A stretch of 64,000 nt of DNA from assembly GCA_051294375.1 (NCBI GenBank), contig CM119266.1, positions 23,446,413-23,510,412 of the forward strand. The letters run 5' to 3'. This stretch comes from Paraspadella gotoi. Lineage: Eukaryota; Chaetognatha. Below the pieces are notes generated by a model, which was not told where the DNA came from, ran no database searches, and saw only the letters and a program-made list of their open reading frames with translations. This document shows, one piece after another, positions 51,399 through 64,000 of the stretch. A program made the position numbers and the translations under genes. How positions within the stretch are numbered: the first letter of the stretch is position 1; each line of letters starts with the position of its first letter.

Positions 51399-51412
51399 GT
51401 CGCCATGGCGAC
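51399..51412. promoter_or_regulatory. Palindromic X-box (RFX-type site)
   Basis: GTCGCCATGGCGAC is a perfect 14-base palindrome in which both halves fit the RFX half-site. It lies 373 bases from the first X-box and is repeated in the noisy copy at 57146-57159. Confidence 0.45.
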
Positions 51413-51575
51413 ATCGAAGCGATGGAGAGAGCGAGAGATGAAGAGAAGGAGAAAGCCTTGATTTATCGAGACTGCATTCTTTTATGTCCGGTAAGGAGTA
51501 ACCGGGTTGAGAACTGAGAATGTTTTTTTTCGTTGGTTTGATTCTTTCGTTGATTGTTGTGATTTAAAAATTATT

Positions 51576-51581
51576 TTTATT
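51576..51581 (-). terminator. Possible Antp poly(A) signal
   Basis: AATAAA on the minus strand about 120 bases after the Antp stop codon. Hox 3' UTRs are often much longer and the surrounding DNA is AT-rich, so this is only a candidate. Confidence 0.25.
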
Positions 51582-51698
51582 GTCATTTCTCGCCGATAAA
51601 TTTCCTCTGAAGTTGTTTTCGTTGTTGTTCTTTTTTTTTCCTATTATTTTTGTTTTCGTTTCGATTTTGTTTTTTTAGAATACCTGTTCCTCATTTCT

Positions 51699-51857
51699 TC
51701 ATTCACCCATGACTTCCTTCTTGCACAATTCCATCTCCGTGAGGCCGTGGTGCATTCCGGGGTGACCCGCATGGGCCATGAGGCCCGGGGGCATGCCGCC
51801 CATGACCAGGTGACCCGGACCCGGCATGCCCACGCCGAGAGCCGCCTTCTGCTCTTT
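51699..51857 (-). CDS. Antp: Antp, terminal exon (C-terminal tail)
   Basis: Last coding exon of Antennapedia, 52 codons plus TGA (51699-51701). It opens after a good acceptor (ctatttgcag) and starts in phase 0 with Lys-Glu-Gln, completing homeodomain positions 58-60 after the 219-base intron 51858-52076. The tail reads KAALGVGMPGPGHLVMGG, continues with Gly/Met/Pro/His-rich residues and ends KKEVMGE. Glu59 is the usual Antp residue; position 60 is Gln rather than the Asn of Drosophila Antp. The tail has no known domain and I cannot assign it to a phylum. The exon repeats at 57457-57617 with indels that destroy the frame and the stop. Confidence 0.9.
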   Translation of the reverse strand, partial: KEQKAALGVGMPGPGHLVMGGMPPGLMAHAGHPGMHHGLTEMELCKKEVMGE

Positions 51858-52016
51858 CTGCAAATAGGGAGAAGAAGATGGCGGAAGATGGGAAATGGGA
51901 GGAAGAGAAGGGGTTCGGGTGAGGCATTGGGGATTTGAAATATGGATTTGGAAAATGAGGAAAAGTAGAAAAAGATAAATAATTCTTACTTTTTATAATT
52001 CTTACAGCTTACGTTA

Positions 52017-55021
<3,005 letters not shown>

Positions 55022-56170
55022 CGAAGAGAGAGATTTGTTTCTTCGAAGTTTTTCGAATCGGATTGAGAAAATAAACGAAAAAAAAAAAATCGATGGAAAT
55101 CGGAAAATCAGAAAATGACATAAAAGAGCTATCGGAGGAACTTTTAGGATAATATCCATGTCGAGCGAAACTTGATTTTTTTTAGTTTTCCGATAATTTC
55201 AATTTTTTAACGTTATTTATTAATTATTGTTTACTTAGGTCCAGACGAAATTTTTTCCATTTGAAATTCAGTTAATATTTATCTTTATAATCATCAAATC
55301 CTGCATCATCAATTCAATTCTAAACATTATAGTCTTTACCGTCACATTATCATCATCTTCTTCATCCAATCATCATCATCATCATCGTCTCGACGTCCGC
55401 GTCGGGGGGAATGAATCAATACAGACGGAACGATAAACATCGGGTCGACGGTCTTAACCGCCGGTCATCGTCAGTCGGTCGGTCGTACGTCGGTCTGCTT
55501 CCTGTCTCATCGTCATCGGCGGTGGTTAGAAATTTCTGATGAGAGTCAGTCTAGACGACTTGGTCGTCGTGTCCATCGGTCATCGTCTCATCAACAGTAC
55601 CGGTTTTTTCACTTTTCCGAAGTTTATCCATTTGGGAACAATCTTATATTAACACGTTGTTAAGTGTTTTGTTCGAGATTTGCAACATATAACTTATGTA
55701 ATGAAACTGAAATAATGGTTTAAAAAAAAGTATTTATAACTACTAAGAAATTATCTAAAAATTAATTTCAATGTACAAACACTATGAAGTAATGCAATTC
55801 ATTTTTTTAAAAAAATTACTTTGTTTTATATTCAGACGGCAAGGAAATAGAATACGACAATATTTGAACCTAAACAAATCGTATCAAATATTTCGAAGTG
55901 GCGGACTTTTCGGAAAGCGAGACGCTTCGAGAATTCGAAGTGGAGAGACTCCTCGACCGGTTTTTAGGTCCGCAACTCAGTCCCGGTCGGCCAAAGTCTG
56001 ACTTTTCCCTTTGAAGTCAACTCTTTCGACTTTTGCCTGCGAAAACTCGAACCCTTCGTCGCTCATCTCGGCGACGAGAATACAGACTACAAAACGACCG
56101 ACGGAGCTACAAATTCGGGCCCCGTCTTCTGTCAGGGATGAATGCTCGTTCGGGTCGAGGAGATGTGTTG
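55022..56170. repeat. Unit P, copy 5 (inverted, error-rich)
   Basis: Reverse complement of unit P with many one-base indels, followed by a GA tract (56175-56252) and unit S. This copy gives the continuous P-S-Antp junction used to infer gene order. Confidence 0.8.
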
Positions 56171-56194
56171 AAGAGAGAGAGAGAGAGAGAAGAG

Positions 56195-56259
<65 letters not shown>

Positions 56260-56269
56260 TTATCGTCGT

Positions 56270-56945
56270 CGTCGTGGCGTCGATCGGACGGGGTCCGACG
56301 TTTCGGGGTGCAGACCCGAGGTCGGGGGTCGATCCATCGCCGACCGAAAAGTCGATTTCGCGAGTCGACGAATTTGGTGAGTCGACCAATTTGTTCTTTC
56401 ACGGTGAATCGGCGCTCGGTGATCCTTTGGATCTTCGCCGACGAGTCGAAATCTCTGCGAACCAAAGAAGAGAGGAAACAGAAGAAAGAGAGAGAGAGAG
56501 AGAGAAAAGAAAAAAACTTTCTCATTCACTCACTTTCTATCTTCTGTCTTGACCGAAGATGAAACAAGTTTATTTTTATTCTAGTATTTCAGAATATTAA
56601 GTATAAAAGTTTTTTGGGGTAAACTTAGTAATTATTAAAAAAAAATATATTTTAATTAAAATATTTTTAAATAAATTCAATATTAATACCTTAATTGTAA
56701 AGAAGTCACTCGACTATGCGGATATCGTTCTCTCGACCGGCAATGTCAACGTATATGATGGTTTTTTTCGTCGCCATGGAAACACGAAGAATTGATTCCT
56801 CGATAAATCTGAGCTAACGAGTTGAATACCCTGATGTGGGAAGCCAGCGTTATAAAATGATCACAATCAGATGAAAAAAGAGCTTCGACCGAGAATATCT
56901 ATAAAATGATCGTCATGTCTGGAAAAATATATATTCGTTAAATAA
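56270..56945. repeat. Unit S, error-rich copy
   Basis: Direct copy of 50551-51190 with scattered indels, keeping the X-box at 56770-56783. Confidence 0.8.
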
Positions 56946-57456
56946 TAAGTAATTTTTTTAATAATAGTTTGAAATTTGGCCGAAAAATCACTACGGGCAT
57001 AAAAAAATAATCGATTTCCGCGCGGCGTTAGCTCGGGATTTTTCGAAGAATAAAATAACCAACGTTGTCAAGGGGCGCAGAAAGATAAACAAAGAAACAA
57101 AACAAAGCAACAGGTGAACAGAAAGGAGCGTAAAAATGCGTTTACGTCGCCATGGCGACATCGAAGCGATGGAGAGAGCGAGAGATGAGAGAAGGAGAAA
57201 AGCCTTGATTTATCGAGACTGTCATTCTTTTATGCACGGTAAAGGAGTAACCGGGTTGAGAACTGAGAATGTTTTTTTTTCGTTGGTTTGATTCTTTAGT
57301 TGATTGTTGGGTGATTTAAAAATGATTTTTTATTGCCATTTCTCGCCGTAAATTTCTCCGAAGTTGTTTTCGGTTGTTGTTTTCTTTTTTTTCCTAATAT
57401 TTTTGTTTTCGTTTCTGGATTTTGTTTTTTAGAATACCTGTTTGCCTCATTTCCTT

Positions 57457-57617
57457 CAATTCACCCATGACTTCCTTCTGCACAATTCCATCTCCGTGAG
57501 GCCGTGGTGCAATTCGGGTGGACCCGCATGGGCCATGAGGCGCCGGGGGCATGCGCCGCATGACCAGGTGACCCGGACCCGGCATGCGCCACGCCGAGAG
57601 CCGCCTTTCTGCTCTTT
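57457..57617 (-). pseudogene. Antp: Antp terminal exon, frame-broken duplicate
   Basis: Copy of 51699-51857. Inserted bases shift the frame in the Gly/Met/Pro-rich tail, and an added T changes the stop context to GAA TTG AAG. The acceptor is slightly altered. More likely a sequencing-error copy of the real exon than a decayed paralogue. Confidence 0.8.
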
Positions 57618-57859
57618 CTGTACATAGGGAGAGGAAGATGGCGGAGATGGGAAATGGGAGGAACGGAGAGGGTGAGGATAGAGAAGGGGTTCGGGTGAGG
57701 ATTGGGGATTTGGAAAATGGATTTGGAATATGAGAGAAGTGAAAAAGATAAATAATTTCTTACTTTTTATAATTTGCGTTAAATGAAATATTTAAGTTAA
57801 TAACCTCTTGAAAACTTGATAGAAAAAGAGTTTGAAAAATCTTTACCCTCGGAACTTAC

Positions 57860-58045
57860 TCTCCATTTCATCCTCCTAGTTCTGGAACCAGATTTTGATC
57901 TGCCATCTCTGTGAAGGCAAGAGGGCGTGGGCGATCTCGATCCACTTACTCCTCACTCGTCAAATATCGTTAAAGTGGAAATTTCCTTTTCCAGCTCCAA
58001 CGTCTGTAGCGCGTGGTAAAAGTTCTGACGCCCGCGATTTCCGAT
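57860..58045 (-). pseudogene. Antp: Antp homeobox exon, frame-broken duplicate
   Basis: Copy of 52077-52249 carrying at least ten one- or two-base indels. The GTAAGT donor is intact, but one inserted base sits in the preceding codon. A homeobox under selection does not gather indels while keeping nearly all its bases, so this is read error rather than a pseudogene in the biological sense. Confidence 0.85.
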
Positions 58046-59969
58046 CTGGAAAATATAGAAGAGAAATATGGGGGCTCGGTAAATCTATGTTTTGTGAAAA
58101 ACCTATATGTGAGTGACTCTATTGTTACCCAATTAAGTTTAATAGTTCAAAAAAAATTTTCTGCTAATTCCCACATTATAAAAAATATTATTGTCCAAGG
58201 TTAGAATATAACTGAAAAACTACTAACTTAAAACGACAGCAAAAGGAATCGCCCAATGACCGAAGGATTGAAAATAATTTTTAAATTCACGAACTAAGAA
58301 AAAGCGAAGGTCAATGAAATGAATTCGAATCGAACTGAACGAAGAAATGAATATATTTTCAACCCTTTTAAAAAGCCTTTGAATTGAAAACGACTTATTT
58401 CTCGCCCTGATTGAAGCGGGAAACGAGGAGCGGTGCACTTCCAAAGACGCCCAGAAAGACGATTTAAGCCCAAAGCGACGACGACGACGACGGACGACGA
58501 TTTAATGGCATCGACGATAAAGCGCCGTCCGAGGTCGACTCAATGTTTTCAGTCATGCAAAATCGTTTAAAACGAGAATAAAGTCTGGAATCCTCTAGCG
58601 GCGGAGCGAGAGACGAGAAACAGACGCCGCGTCGCCGGCCGTCTCCTCCCCTCCTCGTCCCCCTCCCCCCCCCGAGCAGGAATCTATTGGCCAGGACATA
58701 TTATGCCACAACACTTTGTAATGAAGTTATTAGTCACCAGTCGAATGTTAAAATTATTATTTTCGGTTTTTAAGTTCGTGGAAAAAGGTTTGTTGAATCC
58801 AAAAAAGTATTAAAATATTTTTTTGAATCTTTTTTCCTAATTTACACGATGATTTCGCTCGCGTCATTTTAACGCCGAATATAAGGCGCATTTCGCTTTG
58901 TTGTTTTCTCTCCCCTAAAAGTGGGTTGCTTTACTCCGTCCGCGAAGTCCAGAGATTTTACGTAAGACATTTCGAAACTCATTTAACGCCAGTTTCGACG
59001 TCGTTTTCGCCGCCATTTTCACCGCCAAAAAAAACCGCCACGTGACTTAATTGAAAAGAGAAAGACTCCGGCAGGAAAGCGAAAAGTTTGATCTTTTGTT
59101 GAGCTCCTCTGCTGCTCTCTTCTCTCTCTCTTCTCTCTCGGTCGTCTCTCTCTCTCTCTCTCTCGTCTCTCTCTCTCTCTCTCTCATCTGCTCTCTTCTC
59201 ATCTCTCTCACTCCGCTCTCTCACTCTTTCCACTCTGGCGGCTTATGTGAAGAATTATCCGGACGGTGGCCGTTCCTGGCGGCGCACCGACGGGCATTAT
59301 CCTGACAGTTATGGTCAATAAAAAGACGCCAAAGGCGAGCGGGCAGTTTCCCGCGATTCGAAGCGGAGGATAAGTAGGAGAGGGTAGGGGGAGAAGGAGG
59401 GTAAGGGAGAAGGGGTAAAGGAAATAGCGTCGGCTGTGGGTAAGTCTACTACTTTTTTTCTAACCTCTTAAGGGAATTCGGGGACCAAAAAAGGTGAGTA
59501 AAAACCGGAAAGATGAACGAGGAACCCGCCGAAGCTCCGTCGGGGAGAGAGGATGAGACGCGGGAGGGGGGGCAGGGGGGGCGTTAAAAAAAACCGAAGA
59601 ACCCAGCGAACCGGCAAAGCCTTTAAGAGACGATAACGAGTTTTCCGAGGCACCGAGAGGATCAAGGAAAACAATAAAACAAAAAAAAGCAACCGACGAC
59701 GAAGACAAGGGAAGTCGGGGAAACGGTCCCCGGTTTTTTGTTTCGAATTATTTTTGCGAGAAAGAGGTGAGTATATGTTGTATTACAACAATAAGCAAAT
59801 TTAATAATCGCTATTTAAACCGTTTGAAATTAATATTTGAAACGTTTTTTGAAAATCGCCTCATTAATTAAACGCCGAAGCCTCTCCCTCCGCTCGACCG
59901 CCTCTTAAGCAGTCCAATAAGGCGTAAAGCCCCATTATTCTTCGGCCTCAAATTAAAGGGGCGGGTTAC

Positions 59970-60002
<33 letters not shown>

Positions 60003-60032
60003 TCCTCTCTCTCTCTTTCTCTCTCTCTCTCA

Positions 60033-60064
<32 letters not shown>

Positions 60065-60079
60065 GCTCGATTCCCATCT

Positions 60080-60164
<85 letters not shown>

Positions 60165-60180
60165 CTCTCGTCTCTTCCTT

Positions 60181-61327
60181 TTGACTGGCGGATTACAACG
60201 GGCGGGGGTAGGAATAAACGGTCTTCGCCTGAAATCGCCCTTCGGCTTTTGTGAAGGGGAGGCACTCCGAGGGGGCGGAGGGGATGGAACTAGGGTGAGA
60301 AAGGTGCGGAACGAAGATGAAAACGGACGACAACGGACGACTNNNNNNNNNNNNNNNNNNNNNNNNNAGAGAGAGATGGAATCGACACTAAAGTAAATAA
60401 GAAACGAAACTCAATTTATTTTTCTTGGGATCCATTTTGGATAAAATTTAAAAAAAGAATGATATTTGTTAACTTATGTAATGAACCTATGTATGGAATA
60501 ATTTGTTTTTTAGTTCTCTGAATAAATTTCAAGCTTTAAATCCGCTTCTTTAATCGAAAAGCCTTTCGGAAATTCAATTCGTTTCTCTCGAAACAAAATT
60601 CAAATGTTTTCGTCCATAAATTTTCGCCTCGAGTTTTTGACTTCGAAAAACGAGAAAGAAAAGAAACAAAAAGATAAACTGCGATACAAGAAAACAGACA
60701 AAAGACGGAGAGAAAAACAAAGGATAAAATAGGAAACAAGAAAACAGACAAAAGAATAAACTGAAAACAATGAAATGTCGGTGAGGGAAAGGACGTAAAA
60801 AAATTGCAGGAAGACGCCCACTGTTTCTTTTTAAGAGTTGGTCTTTGACATCAACACGATTTTTTACTTTAAAACTTGTAACTCTAGTACTTTCCTTGCC
60901 TAAACATACTTAAATAATAAATTATTGTTTTACTGACTATCTCTTTTTAATTGGGTCGACTCTCCTCGTATTCTCTTTTGCACCGTTTCACAGGAATTCT
61001 AAATTTTCTACAATTTTCGGAAGTTCTCTTTATTTTCTCTGCGTCTCTCTCTTTCTCCTACTCTCTCTCTCAAACTCCGACAAATAGAAAGAGAGAAAAA
61101 AAAATCCGAGCCGCAGAAAAAAAAAGGAGAAAAAAAAATGGCGACGAAAAAAAAAGGAGAAAGAAATCATCGTCGTTTCCTCGTGTTTTCCTGTGTTTGG
61201 CACAAACAAATTCAAACATTTCATGTCCTTGTTGTTGGTTCGCCGCGGCAGCCCGCGCCTCCGCAGCCGTCGGAGCTGGCTTCGGCAGCCGCAGTAGGCC
61301 GCGTCAGCAGCCGCGGCCGACGGGCGC
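60181..61327. other. Upstream Antp-side DNA ending in a GC-rich stretch
   Basis: Single-copy DNA continuing from the duplicated Antp region, with a 25-N gap at 60343-60367. From about 61225 it becomes GC-rich and stops at a 271-N gap (61328-61598). The minus strand has an open frame with an Ala run (SAAAADAAYCGC), but no splice site or Hox motif confirms it. This could be the edge of an upstream Antp exon or a CpG island; the evidence is weak. Confidence 0.35.
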
Positions 61328-61599
61328 NNNNNNNNNNNNNNNNNNNNNNNNNNNNNNNNNNNNNNNNNNNNNNNNNNNNNNNNNNNNNNNNNNNNNNNNN
61401 NNNNNNNNNNNNNNNNNNNNNNNNNNNNNNNNNNNNNNNNNNNNNNNNNNNNNNNNNNNNNNNNNNNNNNNNNNNNNNNNNNNNNNNNNNNNNNNNNNNN
61501 NNNNNNNNNNNNNNNNNNNNNNNNNNNNNNNNNNNNNNNNNNNNNNNNNNNNNNNNNNNNNNNNNNNNNNNNNNNNNNNNNNNNNNNNNNNNNNNNNNG

Positions 61600-61705
61600 G
61601 AATATGTTTATAAATCTGGAACTAAATGGAAATGCCAATGTTAAAGAACTGCGAGGAATAAGATTTGGGAAAACTCGGCGAAAGTTAAAGGGTGAAAGAA
61701 TTTCT
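61600..61705. repeat. Inverted repeat, left arm
   Basis: Starts at the right edge of the 271-N gap. Landmarks ctcggcgaaagttaa and gttaaagaactgc recur as reverse complement at 62966-63100. The 600 bases after it (61706-62333) are pyrimidine-rich with no gene recognised. Confidence 0.7.
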
Positions 61706-62333
61706 CATTTATTTAATCCGTCCGACTCAAAAACATTCCCCCTTCCTCATCCTTCTTTAACCCCCGTCCCCCCTTTTTTTTTTTTCTGTCCAACCCTCCA
61801 CGCGTTTGTTGTATGCAATGTCCAGATGTTCTTGAGCTGAAACAAGTTGGAGTTCGTTGTTTTGGCAATTTTTCATCTCTTTGTGTCGCCTATCAGGCGG
61901 CGACGCTCCTTCTCTCCTTTCTTTTCCCTTCTCCTCCCCTGCCGTAAAATCTGTCACACCTTTTTATCACGATTCACACCAGTTTAAAAAAAATAATGTA
62001 AGTCACTCGACTGTAAATCTTACCATAGAGTAATCTGATATTGATAATGATAAGGGCGTCTTTTAGAATGTCGCCTTCACGTTTTATGGAATTTTCTATC
62101 TACTCTGGGGCACTCCCTCAGTCCCCTCCTCCTTTTAACACTCCCAACCACCGAAGCCACTCTTCTGCTCCCTCTTCTCCCCCTCTCCCCCTTCCCTCCC
62201 CTTCTCCCATCCAATCCCCCCCGCGAAAAGCGAATCCGCGATTTTAAAGAAGAGAAACGGAAATTCGCGTCCAAACTGTTTTTGTTTTTGAGAGAAGGAA
62301 ACGGAAACTCTGCTCTTTTTCTACCAAGCTGAA

Positions 62334-62386
<53 letters not shown>
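62334..62386. repeat. (CT)n microsatellite
   Basis: CT dinucleotide tract. The DNA from 62387 to 62898 is AT-rich and shows nothing recognisable. Confidence 0.9.
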
Positions 62387-62390
<4 letters not shown>

Positions 62391-62898
62391 CTGTTTTTTG
62401 TAAGATTTTGTTTTCGTTTTCGTAAGTTTTTGTTTTCGACCACCAATTAGTACACCAGAAGGGTGTAGCTCTAATACCTCTGTAGATATTTCATGTAATT
62501 ATTACCGTCCTCTATGTATAATACATAACCCGTAACATGAAACTCTTATCGCTATTCACTGTACCATTGTTTACTGCAACTTGTTGTAAAATACTTTTAG
62601 CAAACGACAGTGTGCTACTATATAGCACCGAATTGGTGTTATTAAATCGTCTTTATTTTTTGTAAGTGAAGAAGTTGAGGGAATAGGATTCGCAGTCAAA
62701 CTAGGATATCGATTATAAATCAAACTAGAGATATTGAAACATGTACATTCTGATTTCAGTAAGAAGCTTTTATTCACGGTCTATAATAGTAGTAGACAAA
62801 AATAAAAATTTTTTAATGTAACACACTGTGAACTAAGCGCCTTAAGCGAATGATAAAACATTCCAGTGCAATAGAATCTATCAAATCAAATCAAAAAT

Positions 62899-62927
62899 CT
62901 CTCTCTTCTCTCTTCTCTCTCTCTCTC

Positions 62928-62965
<38 letters not shown>
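62899..62965. repeat. (CT)n microsatellite
   Basis: CT tract with TTC interruptions directly beside the inverted-repeat arm. Confidence 0.9.
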
Positions 62966-62967
<2 letters not shown>

Positions 62968-63100
62968 ACCCTTAACTTTCGCCGAGTTTCCCAAATCTAT
63001 ATTCCTCGGCAGTTCTTTAAACAAAAAAAAAAAAACAAATTGGGGGCCGCCCAAAATTTTTTTCCCCATTCAGTTCCAGGATTATAACAGTATTCCATAG
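62966..63100. repeat. Inverted repeat, right arm
   Basis: Reverse complement of 61600-61705 with a further inserted A- and G-rich stretch. A minus-strand ORF of 65 codons (62997-63194) covers it, but the matching part of the other arm does not keep the frame, so coding is doubtful. Confidence 0.7.
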
Positions 63101-63264
63101 CTTCTCCTTTGTAACTTTTCTCTACATATCTGCCATCATCTGCGCCTGTTGGTCTCACTACCACATTCTCAATCCCAGCCCCACTTACACACACTTTTCA
63201 CCCACCCCCCAACATTTTTTCTTCCCATTTTTTTCCACGTTCCTTCTTCGCGCCGGCGGGGCAC

Positions 63265-64000
63265 TTATGCAAGCCATTAGTAAGGTGGACAGCAGAAAAA
63301 ATTTCATACAGCCTCGCTACCCACCTGTAACCACTACACTATGCAAGCCATAGCTAAAGTGGACAGCAGAAAATTTCATACAGCCTCGCTACCCACCCTG
63401 TAACACGTACACTATGAAGCCATAGTAAGTGGACAGCAGAAAATTTCCATACAGCGCGCTACCCACCTGTAACCACTTACACTAATGAAGCCCATAGTTA
63501 GGTGGACAGCAGAAAATTGTCATACAGCCTCGCTACCCACCTGTAACCACTACACTATGAAAGTCCATAGTAAGGTGCGACAGGCAGGAAAATTTCATAC
63601 AGCCTCGCTACCCACCTGTAAACCACTCACACTATGAAGCCAATCAGTTAAGGTGGACAGCAGAAAATTCATACAGCCTCGCTACCCACCTGCTAACCAC
63701 TAACACTATGAGCCATAGTAAGGTGGACAGCAGAAAATTCATACAGCCTCGCTACCCACCTGTTAACCACTACACTATTGAAGCCATAGTAAGGTGGACA
63801 GCAAGAAATTTCATACAGCCTCGCTACCCACCTTAACCACTACCACTATGAAGCCATAGTAAGGTGACAGCAGAAAATTTCATACAGCCTCGCTTACCAC
63901 CTGTAACCACTACACTATGAAAGCCATAGTAAGGTGGAACAGCAGAAAATTTCAAACAGACCTCGCTACCCACCTGAACCACTACACTATGAGCCATAGT
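63265..64000. repeat. 70-bp tandem satellite
   Basis: About ten head-to-tail copies of a 70-base unit running off the window end. Landmarks in order: taaggtggacagcagaaaat, ttcatacagcctcgctaccc, acctgtaaccactacac, then tatgaagccatag. The unit contains a small inverted pair (CTATG-aagc-CATAG). Copies differ almost only by single-base indels, so the true units may be nearly identical and the array is likely longer than shown. Confidence 0.95.

Larger units (their letters stand above)
56946..60180. repeat. Error-rich duplicate of the Antp 3' region
   Basis: Direct copy of about 51190-54270. Homopolymers and ordinary sequence differ by extra or missing single bases, with few substitutions. It ends in a long CT tract (59970-60175) and then leaves the duplicate for new DNA. 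It probably represents one uncorrected long read across the same locus. Confidence 0.85.

Noticed and set aside
62997-63194. 65-codon minus-strand ORF with mixed composition
   Set aside because: The matching arm at 61600 breaks the frame, and part of the ORF lies in A- and G-runs.
63265-64000. CRISPR-like regular repeat
   Set aside because: Units are contiguous 70-mers without unique spacers, in animal DNA; this is a satellite.

Overview
This is animal nuclear DNA from a bilaterian invertebrate Hox cluster, seen through a poor assembly. The decisive gene is Antennapedia (Antp). Two minus-strand exons at 51,699-52,249 encode a homeodomain matching Drosophila Antp, as I know it, at residues 1-57, followed by a short C-terminal tail. 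The second clear gene is a mir-10/mir-100 family microRNA hairpin, present at 34,846-34,927 (+) and again at 39,893-39,972 (-). I found no other convincing protein-coding gene. Nearly every other long ORF is a translation of simple repeats (CT/GA, GAAA, GAC). The phylum cannot be fixed: the homeodomain fits arthropods or lophotrochozoans, and the tail is not one I can place.

Much of the apparent structure is probably assembly error. Nine gaps are exactly 25 N (2011, 11651, 18087, 23839, 36541, 38808, 45510, 50526, 60343). Four are 10 N (7655, 13491, 15529, 39999), and six have other sizes (6460, 14787, 14981, 18318, 24062, 61328). Most 25-N gaps lie inside or beside direct or inverted duplicates whose copies differ mainly by single-base insertions and deletions. 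That is the pattern expected when gaps are filled with uncorrected long reads, and some inverted copies look like unsplit hairpin reads.

Layout: 1-7,019 holds three tandem copies of one block. 7,020-19,400 is largely single-copy DNA with many microsatellites, two clusters of TTTATG-like motifs, a 36-bp minisatellite and a 1.2-kb polypurine tract with a G-quadruplex-prone core. 19,430-27,360 is a palindrome (unit R, preceded by unit Q). 27,370-29,092 is unit P. 29,093-45,509 is a large palindrome of unit Y, which carries the microRNA, interrupted by more Q and R. 45,535-50,525 alternates units S and P in both orientations. 50,551-54,270 is unit S plus a clean copy of the Antp 3' part. 55,022-60,180 is an error-rich second copy of P-S-Antp. 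60,181-64,000 leads into a GC-rich stretch beside a gap and ends in a 70-bp tandem satellite.

Shared junctions between copies let the real order be inferred. In the direction of Antp transcription it reads: upstream DNA, homeobox exon, terminal exon, S, P, Y with the microRNA, Q, R. After removing duplicates, the microRNA lies on the same strand as Antp and roughly 9 kb downstream of its stop codon. This is closer to Antp than the usual place of mir-10 between Dfd and Scr would suggest, and it is the main biological point to test.
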